Assembly (NCBI GenBank): GCA_020848545.1
Contig: JADLHZ010000032.1
Span: 44,865-108,864, forward strand
Length of the DNA: 64,000 nt
Reading direction: 5' to 3'
Source: Deltaproteobacteria bacterium
GTDB taxonomy: Bacteria; Myxococcota; JADLHZ01
The notes under the pieces are model-generated. The model was not told the DNA's origin and did no database searches. It saw only the letters and a program-made list of their open reading frames with translations. A program made the position numbers and the translations under genes. Shown one piece after another: positions 10,070-17,461 of this stretch (the first letter of the stretch is position 1; every line of letters begins with the position of its first letter).

Positions 10070-10098
10070 TGGAAAGAAAGGGCCGGCGCCCTTACAAT
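10070..10098 (+). promoter_or_regulatory. candidate sigma-70 promoter of bpt with a palindromic spacer
   Basis: TGGAAA (10070-10075), a 17-nt spacer and TACAAT (10093-10098) form a good sigma-70 match (4/6 and 5/6). The spacer contains the 16-bp palindrome AAGGGC-CGGC-GCCCTT (10078-10093), a possible operator. Transcription would begin at about 10105, exactly where a GTG start codon lies. Confidence 0.45.
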
Positions 10099-10104
10099 AC
10101 GAGA

Positions 10105-10878
10105 GTGGCGAAGCTCGATGACCACCATGACGCCGGGCGTGCAGAGCTCGACGCGCAACTCGCGACTTTGCCGCTCAGCGTCGAATACCCTTGCAGCTAC
10201 TTGCCAGATCGCCTGGCGCGGCAGCAGCAGTTCTTTTGGCCGAAGCAGGCCGGTCACATGCCGGGCGCTTTCTACCAGCAGATGATGGACCGGCATTTTC
10301 GCCGCTCCGGGCGCTTGTTCTATCGGCCGCGGTGCATCGGGTGTCAGGCGTGCGTGCCGATCCGCCTCGATGTGCGGACGTTCGCCGCGAGCCGGTCGCA
10401 GGAGCGCTCGGCGAAGAAGAACACGGACGTCGTCGTGCGCTGGCAGAAGCCGGTGCTCGATGCCGAGCGGGTGGCGCTCTACGGGCGCTATACGCAAGCG
10501 CGCCATGATCGCGACGAGCTCGAGGATCCGGCGAGCGCGCTCGAGGAGTTTCTCTACGACAGCCCGACGGATACCTTGGAAGGCAGCTATTGGGTGGGCG
10601 ATCGCTTGATCGGCTGCGGCATTTGCGATCTGACGCCGGTGGCGCTCTCGACCGTGTACTTCTACTTCGATCCGGCTGAGTCGAAGCGCAGCCTCGGCGT
10701 GTACTCGGCGTTACAGGAGATCGCGTACGCGCGCGGGGCGGGGCTGACGCACTATTATCTCGGCTATTACATCTCGGACTGCCGCAAGATGGAGTACAAG
10801 GCCGGGCTCGGAGACCACGAGCTGCTCGAGCCGGTCGGCTGGCAGAAAAAGACCCGGCGTTTGAACGTCACCCCTTGA
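10105..10878 (+). CDS. bpt: aspartate/glutamate leucyltransferase (N-end rule)
   Basis: Bpt transfers leucine from Leu-tRNA to N-terminal Asp or Glu of proteins, making them ClpS/ClpAP degradation substrates. Diagnostic sequences are CSYLPDRLARQQ near the N-terminus, GRLFYRPRCIGCQACVPIRL, SRSQERSAKKN, and a C-terminal acyltransferase (GNAT-like) domain with YYLGYYISDCRKMEYKAG. I use GTG 10105, which gives 257 residues. An in-frame GTG at 10066 would add 13 residues (VVERKGRRPYNTR) but would lie inside the candidate promoter. With GTG 10105 the mRNA would be close to leaderless. The family is clear; the exact start is not. Confidence 0.88.
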   Translation: MAKLDDHHDAGRAELDAQLATLPLSVEYPCSYLPDRLARQQQFFWPKQAGHMPGAFYQQMMDRHFRRSGRLFYRPRCIGCQACVPIRLDVRTFAASRSQERSAKKNTDVVVRWQKPVLDAERVALYGRYTQARHDRDELEDPASALEEFLYDSPTDTLEGSYWVGDRLIGCGICDLTPVALSTVYFYFDPAESKRSLGVYSALQEIAYARGAGLTHYYLGYYISDCRKMEYKAGLGDHELLEPVGWQKKTRRLNVTP

Positions 10879-10917
10879 CCGCGTGCCTCTGACTGTATAC
10901 TGAACAAATCATCAGTA
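10875..10917 (+). promoter_or_regulatory. promoter with consensus LexA-like operator before the HRDC gene
   Basis: TTGACC (10875-10880) and TATACT (10896-10901) give a sigma-70-like promoter with a short 15-nt spacer. Overlapping the -10 element is ATACTG-N10-CAGTAT (10897-10918). Its core TACTG-N10-CAGTA is the half-site pattern and spacing of the E. coli LexA box. The site ends 21 nt before the start codon of an HRDC-domain gene that precedes recJ, a sensible SOS target. LexA boxes differ between phyla, so the match is suggestive rather than proof. Confidence 0.55.
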
Positions 10918-10938
10918 TGCTTTCGGGGGGAAGCACAC

Positions 10939-11811
10939 ATGGAGCACGCTCAATCAAACTCGGTGTTCGGGGCCGTCTTCGATCATTTGCGGGCACACGA
11001 CGACGTCTTTTGGTGGGGCGCGGCGTCGGTTGAGGCTGAAGCCGCGTTGATCGTCGCTTTGACGGGGCTCGGCGCCGGCGTCGTCGTCTCCGCCAGCGGG
11101 CGGCGGCTGAGCGCGATTGGGCAGGGTTTGCTCGGGCGGAAGCTTCGGGTGGCGCAGCAGTCCCGTTCCATGCGACAGGCGTCGGAGGTGCCGAGGATGC
11201 GCTCGGCCGATGTGCACTTGCTCGCGCTGCAACAACTCGAGCACTTCGCACGGCCGTGCCAATGGGCGCTGCTGTGTGACGACGTGCTCGCACGGGCGAT
11301 CGACTCCGGGGCGGCGCGCGCCGCCGTGCGAGGGCTCGTCGCCGAAGTCGATGCGGTGGTCGTGAGCGTGAGTCCGCGCGCGCTTGTCGACCGATTTTCT
11401 ACCTTGCTCGGGCTTGGTGTCGATGCGGCGTTCGTCGCTCCGCAAAGCGCGGTCGAGCCGGTGCGCGCGGGCGCTTCGACGAAAGTACCGGTCCGATCTC
11501 TGAAGGAGGCGACGCCTGCGGCCTCGAGCGGTGTGGCGAGCACCTTGGCGCCCAAAGATGCTGCACTCTTCGAGGCCTTGCGGGTGTGGAGGCGGTCGGA
11601 GGCGCAACGGCGTGGGGTGCCAGCGTACCGGGTGCTTCCGGATCGTGTCCTGCGCGTGGTGGCGACCGAAAGGCCGCGCGAAGCAGCGGAATTGCTCGTC
11701 ATTTCGGGCATCGGAGAAAAGACCGTGGCCGAGAGTGGGCGCTCTTTGCTCGACGCGGTGGCGGCGCATCAGGGAGGCGGGCCTTTGACAGAGCGCCCGG
11801 GCGGTGTCTAA
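10939..11811 (+). CDS. HRDC-domain protein, possibly a degenerate RecQ-like helicase
   Basis: The 290-residue protein has a C-terminal HRDC domain (about residues 210-280): LFEALRVWRRSEAQRRGVPA, then an LLVISGIGEKTVAESG-type helix-hairpin segment. HRDC domains bind DNA in RecQ helicases and RNase D. The N-terminal 150 residues show alternating hydrophobic strands (DVFWWGAASVEAEA, GAGVVVSASGRRLSA, WALLCDDVLARA, DAVVVSVSP) that could be the relic of a RecQ N-terminal helicase core. No Walker A GxGKS is present, so ATPase activity is not expected. A strong ribosome binding site (GGGGGGAAG) precedes the ATG. It is followed 13 nt later by recJ and carries a LexA-like operator, pointing to a DNA-repair role. 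The HRDC call is good; the helicase ancestry is inference. Confidence 0.7.
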   Translation: MEHAQSNSVFGAVFDHLRAHDDVFWWGAASVEAEAALIVALTGLGAGVVVSASGRRLSAIGQGLLGRKLRVAQQSRSMRQASEVPRMRSADVHLLALQQLEHFARPCQWALLCDDVLARAIDSGAARAAVRGLVAEVDAVVVSVSPRALVDRFSTLLGLGVDAAFVAPQSAVEPVRAGASTKVPVRSLKEATPAASSGVASTLAPKDAALFEALRVWRRSEAQRRGVPAYRVLPDRVLRVVATERPREAAELLVISGIGEKTVAESGRSLLDAVAAHQGGGPLTERPGGV

Positions 11812-11824
11812 GCGGAGCTCGCCG

Positions 11825-13522
11825 ATGAGCGAGCCGGTCTGGACGATTGAGCCTGCGCACCCCGAGCTGAACCAGGTCGCAGAACGGCTCGGACTTCATC
11901 CCGGGGCGACACAGGTCCTCTTGAACCGCGGCGGGCTCGCTGCGGCGACGACGGATCACTTGGCGCCGCGCCTCGCGCAGCTCGCCGATCCGTCGGCGCT
12001 GCGCGATGTCGACGTGGCGGTCGAGCTCTTGGTGCAGGCGATCTTGGCTCAGACGCCCATCTGCATCTACGGCGACTACGACGTCGACGGCACCTCGGCG
12101 AGCGCTGTGCTGGTCGAGAACCTGAAGGCCCTGTCGGCGGTCGTTGGCTACTACACGCCGCATCGCTTGCTGCAGGGCTACGGCTTGCACAAAGAGGCCG
12201 TCGACGAGGTGCATGCGCGAGGCTTTCGCGTGCTCGTGACCGCCGATCTCGGGATCTCGAACGCGGAGGAAGTGGCCTACGCGAAGGGTCTCGGGCTGCA
12301 GGTGATCGTGGTCGATCACCATCAGGTCCCCGAGCGGCTCCCGATCGCGGATGCGGTGATCAATCCGCACCGACCCGACGACGGCTTTCCGTACAAGCCC
12401 TTGTGCGCTGCTGGCGTCGCGTTTCACCTGTTGATCGCGCTGCGGCGGCGTCTGCGGGCGCCGGATCTCGCGGGGCGTTTTCCGGAGCTCGATCTTCGTC
12501 GCTCGCTCGACCTCGTCGCCTTGGCCACGGTGGCGGACATGGTGCCGCTCACCGGCGTGAACCGCATCCTCGTGGCGCGTGGTCTCGACGTGATTCGGAC
12601 CGGGTCGCGGCCGGGCTTGCTCGCGTTGATGCGCGCCGCGGGTCTCGAGCCGGGGCAGGCCGACGCGCAGGCGCTCGGGTTTCGGCTCGGTCCGCGCGTC
12701 AATGCTGCGGGTCGCATGGGCTCGGCGATGCGCTGTGTCGAGCTGTTCTTGAGCGACGGCCTCGTCGCCACCGACTTGGCGGCACGGCTCGACCAAGAGA
12801 ACGCGTCGCGCCGGAGCGTCGAGGACTTTGTCTTGCGCGGGGCGACGGCACAGGCCGAAGGGCAAGCGGCTGCGGGGAGTGCAGGCATTTGCGTCGCCCA
12901 TGACGATTGGCATCCCGGTGTCGTCGGCATCGTGGCGAGCCGACTCGTCGAGCGCTTTCATCGGCCGGTGTTGGTCATCGGGCAGGGCGGCAAGGGCTCG
13001 GGGCGCAGCGTGCCCAGCGTGAACTTGCTCAACGTGCTTCGGGTGTGTGCTGACGCGTTCTTGAAGTTCGGGGGCCATCCCTATGCGTGCGGCGTGACGC
13101 TGAAGCCGGGCGCGGACGCGGCGCTGCGGTCGGCGTTTGCGAAAGCGGTCACCGAGGCGTCAGCGGACGGGCCCTATCGGCCGACGCTCGCCATCGATCA
13201 CACACTGGCGGCGCACGAGATCGACGACGCGCTCGTGCGCGATCTCGATCGGGTGGGGCCCTATGGGGTCGGTCACCCGGAGCCGATGTTTCATCTGAAG
13301 GGCGCGCTCATCACCGGGCGCCGCCAGGTCGGCGACGGACATTTGAAGCTCGTGATCGACGCGGGAGCCGGTCGCGCTCCGCTGTCAGCCATCGCTTTTC
13401 GTCAAGCGGCGCATCCGGCCGCGAGCGCGGACTTTCTGGATCTGGCATTCACGCCCTTCGTCAGTCATTTTTCCGGGACGCCGAAGGTCGAGCTCCGCGT
13501 GAAGGCGCTGCGCCCGGCCTAA
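11825..13522 (+). CDS. recJ: single-stranded-DNA-specific exonuclease RecJ
   Basis: RecJ is a 5'-3' ssDNA exonuclease of the DHH superfamily acting in RecF-pathway recombination and mismatch repair. The protein (565 residues) shows motif I YGDYDVDGTSASA, motif II TADLGISN, the DHH motif VVDHHQVPERLP, the DHHA1 motif GGHPYACGVTLK, and a C-terminal OB-like domain. ATG 11825 is chosen because GGAG (11814-11817) lies 7 nt upstream; a GTG at 11804 would overlap the preceding gene and lacks such a site. It is probably co-transcribed with the HRDC gene and so would share its LexA-like control. The length is typical. Confidence 0.95.
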   Translation: MSEPVWTIEPAHPELNQVAERLGLHPGATQVLLNRGGLAAATTDHLAPRLAQLADPSALRDVDVAVELLVQAILAQTPICIYGDYDVDGTSASAVLVENLKALSAVVGYYTPHRLLQGYGLHKEAVDEVHARGFRVLVTADLGISNAEEVAYAKGLGLQVIVVDHHQVPERLPIADAVINPHRPDDGFPYKPLCAAGVAFHLLIALRRRLRAPDLAGRFPELDLRRSLDLVALATVADMVPLTGVNRILVARGLDVIRTGSRPGLLALMRAAGLEPGQADAQALGFRLGPRVNAAGRMGSAMRCVELFLSDGLVATDLAARLDQENASRRSVEDFVLRGATAQAEGQAAAGSAGICVAHDDWHPGVVGIVASRLVERFHRPVLVIGQGGKGSGRSVPSVNLLNVLRVCADAFLKFGGHPYACGVTLKPGADAALRSAFAKAVTEASADGPYRPTLAIDHTLAAHEIDDALVRDLDRVGPYGVGHPEPMFHLKGALITGRRQVGDGHLKLVIDAGAGRAPLSAIAFRQAAHPAASADFLDLAFTPFVSHFSGTPKVELRVKALRPA

Positions 13523-13575
13523 CCCGACGAGGATCCATCAGAGTGCTGCCGCTGACCTTTCTGATCAGCGCATCG

Positions 13576-14082
13576 TCAACGCCGGCGTGCGCGGAGGATG
13601 AGCGTCGCCAGCAGCACCTTCACCGCGCCGCCTGAGAGGAAAGGGGTGAATCCGCGCTCGATCGCCTTGGCGAGCGGCCAGCCGGTCCCCAACGCGAGCC
13701 ACACGCTCCCCGCCGCGAGGATCGCGAGCGTGGCCGTTGTGAGTAGGAGCGCGATCTCGGGAAGACGTCGCCAACGTCGCACGCCGAGGCCGACGATCGC
13801 CGCGGCGCCAGGGAACGCGAGCAGATAGCCGACGCTCGCCCCGGAGCTCATCGCGAAGACCGGCAACCCGAGCGCACCGAGGGCGACGTAGAGCGTTTGG
13901 CTGAGGGCGCCGGTCGTCGGCCCGAGAAATGCGCCCGCGAGCAACACCGCCAAGGTCTGCATGGTCATCGGCACCGGCGTCCCGGGAAGCGGCACGGTGA
14001 TTTGCGCGCCGATGGCGGTCGCCGCCGCCCCCGCAGCCACGAGCACCACCGTCACCGGAAACGACGTCGTCCTCGCGTCCAC
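13576..14082 (-). CDS. bioY: biotin transporter BioY (ECF S-component)
   Basis: BioY is the membrane substrate-binding subunit of the biotin ECF transporter and in some bacteria works alone. The sequence has about six hydrophobic segments and the family pattern: QITVPLPGTPVPMTMQTLAV, LLAGAFLGPTTGALSQ, YVALGALGLPVF, and GYLLAFPGAAAIVG. GTG 14082 gives 168 residues; GTG 14115 gives 179. Family members are usually 180-200, so either start is possible. No EcfA or EcfT genes are in the window. It is divergent from the DUF418 gene, with a tandem repeat array in the shared upstream region. The family call is confident; the start is not. Confidence 0.85.
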   Translation of the reverse strand: MDARTTSFPVTVVLVAAGAAATAIGAQITVPLPGTPVPMTMQTLAVLLAGAFLGPTTGALSQTLYVALGALGLPVFAMSSGASVGYLLAFPGAAAIVGLGVRRWRRLPEIALLLTTATLAILAAGSVWLALGTGWPLAKAIERGFTPFLSGGAVKVLLATLILRARRR

Positions 14083-14118
14083 GGCCCCGTCTACGCGATC
14101 GCCGCCCCGCGCCACAAC

Positions 14119-14214
14119 GAAAAGGGACCGGGGAACGTCGGCGAAAAGGGACCGGGGAGCGTCGGCGAAAAGGGACCGGGGAGCGTCGGCGAAAAGGGAC
14201 CGGGGAGCGTCGGG
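14119..14214. repeat. tandem repeat array A: four 24-bp units with a 19-bp core
   Basis: Four head-to-tail 24-bp units begin at 14119, 14143, 14167 and 14191. Each contains the core GAAAAGGGACCGGGGAGCG; the first unit has one substitution. The array fills the gap between the divergent starts of bioY and the DUF418 gene. The same 19-bp core recurs three times with a 27-bp period at 17354-17426, again between divergent genes. There are no cas genes or variable spacers, so it is not CRISPR. Confidence 0.9.
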
Positions 14215-14232
14215 CGTGGTACGCGGGGGCGA

Positions 14233-15411
14233 GTGAGCGCGAAGGAACGGATCGGTGTGGTCGACGTGCTGCGTGGCGTGGCGCTGCTCGGGATCGCCGT
14301 CATCAACGTGCGCGGCTTCGTGCGCCCGGTCGAGGAGCTCGTGCGCGGGGGGATCGTGGCTGAGACGCCAAGCGATCGCCTCGTGCTGGCCGCGATCGAC
14401 GCGCTCGCGCTCGGGAAGCTCTATCTGCTCTTCTCGCTGCTCTTCGGCTTCGGCTTCGCCGTGCAAGCGGAAGAGGTGCCCACCGCGCCGCTCGTTCGCC
14501 GGCATGTCGCGCTGATCGCGATCGGGCTTCTCCACGCGACGCTCGTATGGCCGGGTGACATCCTCGCCGTCTACGGAACGCTCGGGCTGTTGCTCCTTCC
14601 GTTGCGGCGGACGTCGACGAAGCGCCTGGTCCTGCTCGCCACGCTGCTGCTCAGCTTGCCCGTCCTTTGCTGGGGGCTCATCGGAGGCGTGGCGCTCTTC
14701 CTCTCCGAGCGCGTGCCGGAAGCCCAGCGCGCGCTTGCCGGCGACGCGACGCTTGCGGCCGAGCTGTCGCGGCTCTACGGCGCTGGCGGCGACTACCCGA
14801 GCTTCGTCCGCGCACAGCTGGCCACGTTGACCGAAACCTACTTCACGGGCGTCGTGACGGCGCCGGCGGTCTTCGCCGCGTTCCTGTTCGGGGTGACCCT
14901 CGCGCGCGCGCGCTGGTTGCACGTGGCGCCCGCGCACGAGAAGCGTTGGCGGCGCGTCCGCGCGGCGTGCTTGTTTCCGGCGCTCGCCGCAAACGGAGCG
15001 CTCGCCGCGTTCCACTTTTTAGCGCCGCCGGAGTCGGCCTTCGACGGCTGGACCATCGCACACTTCGTCGCCGTCGCGATCGGCGGCCCGAGCCTCTGCG
15101 CGATTTACGTGGCAAGCGCTGCGCTCACGATGGGCAGCGGCGAGCCCAGATCGGCGACGACTCGGTTGCTCGCGAAGGCCGGGCGGCTCTCGCTCTCGTT
15201 CTATCTGATGCAGTCGGTGATCTTTGCGGCGCTCTTTTATCCGTGGGGCTTCGGCCTCGCTTCAGGCGTCTCGGTCGCCGAGGCTGAAGTGATCGCGGTG
15301 GGCGTCTACGCGCTCCAGCTCGCGATCGCGGCGTTTTGGTTCGACCGCTTTCGCCGGGGACCCTTCGAGCAAATCGTGCGTGCGGTGAGCCGCTGGCGCG
15401 TCAGTCTTTGA
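14233..15411 (+). CDS. DUF418 family membrane protein
   Basis: The 392-residue integral membrane protein has the family N-terminal motif ERIGVVDVLRGVALLGIAVI (Asp-x-x-Arg-Gly, then ALLGI). It has about eight to ten hydrophobic segments and a C-terminal DUF418 domain with GRLSLSFYLMQSVIFAALFY. DUF418 proteins resemble membrane acyltransferases and heparan-alpha-glucosaminide N-acetyltransferases; no substrate is established. The GTG start at 14233 is preceded by GGGGGC and begins right after repeat array A. The open frame continues upstream through the array (EKGPGSVG repeats), but the family motif expects a start near 14233. It overlaps the convergent Big2 lipoprotein gene by 11 nt. Confidence 0.85.
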   Translation: MSAKERIGVVDVLRGVALLGIAVINVRGFVRPVEELVRGGIVAETPSDRLVLAAIDALALGKLYLLFSLLFGFGFAVQAEEVPTAPLVRRHVALIAIGLLHATLVWPGDILAVYGTLGLLLLPLRRTSTKRLVLLATLLLSLPVLCWGLIGGVALFLSERVPEAQRALAGDATLAAELSRLYGAGGDYPSFVRAQLATLTETYFTGVVTAPAVFAAFLFGVTLARARWLHVAPAHEKRWRRVRAACLFPALAANGALAAFHFLAPPESAFDGWTIAHFVAVAIGGPSLCAIYVASAALTMGSGEPRSATTRLLAKAGRLSLSFYLMQSVIFAALFYPWGFGLASGVSVAEAEVIAVGVYALQLAIAAFWFDRFRRGPFEQIVRAVSRWRVSL

Positions 15412-15973
15412 CTGTGACGCGCACGGCCGCGACCTTCTCGTTCACCGTCGCGAACACTTGCGTGCTGCCGAGCGCCTGGCCCGTGATCATCCCCTCGGGC
15501 GTGATGTCGACGGCGTGCGACGCGGCCGACCAGCGCACTTTAGCCTGCGGCATCGGCTGGCCCTTATCGTCTTTCACCACGACCTTGAGCTGCATCGTCT
15601 TGTTGAACTTCAGCGTCTGATCGAGCGCCGGTTCTATCGCCACGCTGCCGACGATCGCCGCGCGCGTCGTGAAGTCAGCGCTCTGGCCTTTGACGCTGGC
15701 GCTGATCTTCGCCGTGCCGGAGCTCTGCGCGGTGACGAGGCCAGTGTTGCTCACCGTGACGACACTCGGATCCGAGCTCGTCCAAACGATCGGCTCCGGC
15801 GCGTCCATGATGACGCCGTCCTTGTCGTAGACGACGCCGCGCAGCTGCACCTCTTGGCCCTTCTTGCTCAAGATGTCGGTCGGTTGATCTTTGATCACGA
15901 TCTTCGCGGGCTCGCGAAGGCAGGCGACGAAGGCGAGGGCGAAGGCGGCGGAGACGACGGTGCGGAGGTTCAT
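15401..15973 (-). CDS. lipoprotein with two Big2-type Ig-like domains
   Basis: The 190-residue protein begins with a lipoprotein signal peptide (MNLRTVVSAAFALAFVAC; lipidated Cys about residue 18). Two bacterial Ig-like (Big2) domains follow. The first has VWTSSDPSVVTVSNTGLVTA and GTAKISASVKG; the second has KVRWSAASHAVDITPEGMIT and GSTQVFATV. Such domains occur in surface adhesins and structural envelope proteins, so an outer-membrane or periplasmic location is likely. Its start lies only 21 nt after the 3' end of tRNA-His on the same strand and no Shine-Dalgarno is seen. It is therefore probably expressed from a transcript that also carries the tRNA. Its specific role is unknown. Confidence 0.8.
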   Translation of the reverse strand: MNLRTVVSAAFALAFVACLREPAKIVIKDQPTDILSKKGQEVQLRGVVYDKDGVIMDAPEPIVWTSSDPSVVTVSNTGLVTAQSSGTAKISASVKGQSADFTTRAAIVGSVAIEPALDQTLKFNKTMQLKVVVKDDKGQPMPQAKVRWSAASHAVDITPEGMITGQALGSTQVFATVNEKVAAVRVTVKD

Positions 15974-15994
15974 TCAGCGCTCAGGATGAAGAAG

Positions 15995-16070
15995 TGGGGT
16001 GAGTGACGGGGATTGAACCCGCGACAGTCGGAGTCACAATCCGACGCTCTACCAACTGAGCTACACCCAC
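15995..16070 (-). tRNA. tRNA-His (GTG)
   Basis: A full cloverleaf reads on the minus strand. The 7-bp acceptor GTGGGTG/CACTCAC contains one G-U pair. The D-arm is GCTC..GAGC, the anticodon loop TTGTGAC carries GTG, the T-arm has GGTTCAATCC, and the 3' CCA is encoded. The discriminator is C73, and a G at the -1 position (16071) could pair with it, the identity signature of tRNA-His. Confidence 0.97.
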
Positions 16071-16126
16071 CACCGGGTTGCGCGCGCTCGGCTACAGAAT
16101 TTTACACGAGATCGCAAGCGCTAGGG

Positions 16127-16831
16127 TTAGTCGTCGCGGTTGGCGACGTCGGCGAGCGAGAACGAAGGCTGCAGGATGAGGCTGCGGCCGCGCATCTCGA
16201 CCCAACCGCGGCGCCCAAATTCGCTGAGCGCGCGTGACACGGTTTCGCGGGTGGTGCCGACCATGTTCGCCAGATCCTGCTGCGTCGGCCGTTCTTTGAT
16301 CGTGATGGTGCCCGCGGTCTGCGCGCCTTCACGTTTGCCGAGATCAATCAGGACATGCGCGAGGCGGCCGTAGACGTCGAGCAAGGCGAGCGAACCGATG
16401 GCCGCGTCCGCGCTGCGTAGGCGGCGACACAGATCGGTCATGACGGCCATCGCCAAGCGCGGGCTCTCTTCGAGCTGCTTCAAGAACGCCTGCCGCGACA
16501 GCATGAGCAGCTCGCTCTCGTCGATCGCGATGACGTTCGCCGAGCGCGGCTGGTGATCGATGAGAGACATCTCGCCGAAGTAGTCGCCCGGCTTGAAGAT
16601 CGACAGGATCACTTCACGCCCGGAGTCGCCGTAGAGGGTGACCTTCACCTTGCCGGTCTTGATGATGAAGAGCGAGTCGCCTTCTTCTTCCTGGCTGACG
16701 ATGATCGCGTCTTTGACGTAGGTGCGCGGAACCAAGCGCTGGCTCAGGTTCTCGAGGTCCTTGTCCGAGAGCTCCTGAAAGATCGTGACACGTCTCAGGA
16801 GCGATCGGCTGTCGGCGAGGGTCGCGCTCAT
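16127..16831 (-). CDS. Crp/Fnr family transcriptional regulator
   Basis: The 234-residue regulator has an N-terminal cyclic-nucleotide-binding-like beta barrel (FQELSDKDLENLSQRL, FIIKTGKVKVTLYG, the PGDYFGEMSLID turn and PRSANVIAIDE) and a C-terminal Crp-type winged helix. Its recognition helix region is TQQDLANMVGTTRETVSRAL. The segment FGEMSLIDHQPRSA resembles the phosphate-binding cassette of cAMP-binding members. No four-cysteine Fe-S motif of Fnr is seen, so nucleotide sensing is more likely than oxygen sensing. It lies upstream of tRNA-His on the same strand (56 nt apart). Its targets are unknown. Confidence 0.92.
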   Translation of the reverse strand: MSATLADSRSLLRRVTIFQELSDKDLENLSQRLVPRTYVKDAIIVSQEEEGDSLFIIKTGKVKVTLYGDSGREVILSIFKPGDYFGEMSLIDHQPRSANVIAIDESELLMLSRQAFLKQLEESPRLAMAVMTDLCRRLRSADAAIGSLALLDVYGRLAHVLIDLGKREGAQTAGTITIKERPTQQDLANMVGTTRETVSRALSEFGRRGWVEMRGRSLILQPSFSLADVANRDD

Positions 16832-16889
16832 CGGGTGTCAGTGAGCTTCCTGCCGACGGGGCGGTGTGTCAAGAAAAGGTCGGGGCGGC

Positions 16890-17312
16890 TCACTTGGCGC
16901 TCAGCCGCAGCGGCGGCCGGTGGAAGCGCGATCGCACTCCGTTGATGAAGCTCTGCAGGTGACGGTTCTCGAGCAAGCGTCGCTCGATGCTGCGCTTCTT
17001 CGGAAGATCCAAGAGCAAAATGCCGATCGCGATGGTCATGAGCCCCTGACCTGGCACACCGGGGATACTGAGCAGCGCCCCGACCGCGATGAACAGAACG
17101 CCGAGCAGATTCTTGCCGATGCGCAGGAGCACGGCCAGCACGGGATGGCGCGGCGTCGGCGGAGCGTCGCTCGCGAAGTAGTCTTCTGGGAAAGCGATGA
17201 TCGCGACGACCAAGATGGCGCAGCTGAGCACCATGGCCACGAGCGAGATGCCAAGGACGGTCCACGGGCTGGCTCCGACGAGCGCGTTACGGAGGGACTC
17301 GAGCACGTGCAC
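16890..17312 (-). CDS. PGPGW-type small transmembrane protein
   Basis: The 140-residue protein has three hydrophobic segments: about 17-42 (TVLGISLVAMVLSCAILVVA), about 66-87 (LGVLFIAVGALLSIPGVPGQ) and about 88-100. It ends in a basic cytoplasmic tail (KKRSIERRLLENRHLQSF). The sequence IPGVPGQGLMTIAIGILLLDLP matches the short PGPGW-type membrane family, whose function is not established. The start is a GTG at 17312; a second GTG six bases in is an alternative. It is divergent from the lipoprotein esterase, with repeat array B in between. Confidence 0.65.
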   Translation of the reverse strand: MHVLESLRNALVGASPWTVLGISLVAMVLSCAILVVAIIAFPEDYFASDAPPTPRHPVLAVLLRIGKNLLGVLFIAVGALLSIPGVPGQGLMTIAIGILLLDLPKKRSIERRLLENRHLQSFINGVRSRFHRPPLRLSAK

Positions 17313-17353
17313 ACCCCAATCCTAAACACTGCCGGCGGTTCGCGCCAGCCGCC

Positions 17354-17426
17354 GAAAAGGGACCGGGGAGCGTTTTCGCCGAAAAGGGACCGGGGAGCGT
17401 TCTCGCCGAAAAGGGACCGGGGAGCG
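17354..17426. repeat. tandem repeat array B: three 27-bp units with the array A core
   Basis: The 19-bp core GAAAAGGGACCGGGGAGCG is found without mismatch at 17354-17372, 17381-17399 and 17408-17426. The 8-nt linkers are TTTTCGCC and TTCTCGCC. It occupies the divergent gap between the PGPGW gene and the esterase gene. Conservation of the core with a different linker and period from array A argues for a DNA-level signal. Confidence 0.9.
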
Positions 17427-17461
17427 GCGATTGACGATCGGACGCGGGCGTGATCTGACCG

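Noticed and set aside
14083..15015. N-terminal extension of bioY to a 479-residue minus-strand frame
   Set aside because: The extension reads through repeat array A and antisense to the DUF418 gene; BioY is normally about 180 residues.
14119..17426. Arrays A and B as CRISPR
   Set aside because: Repeats are only 19-24 bp with constant linkers instead of variable spacers, and no cas gene is present.
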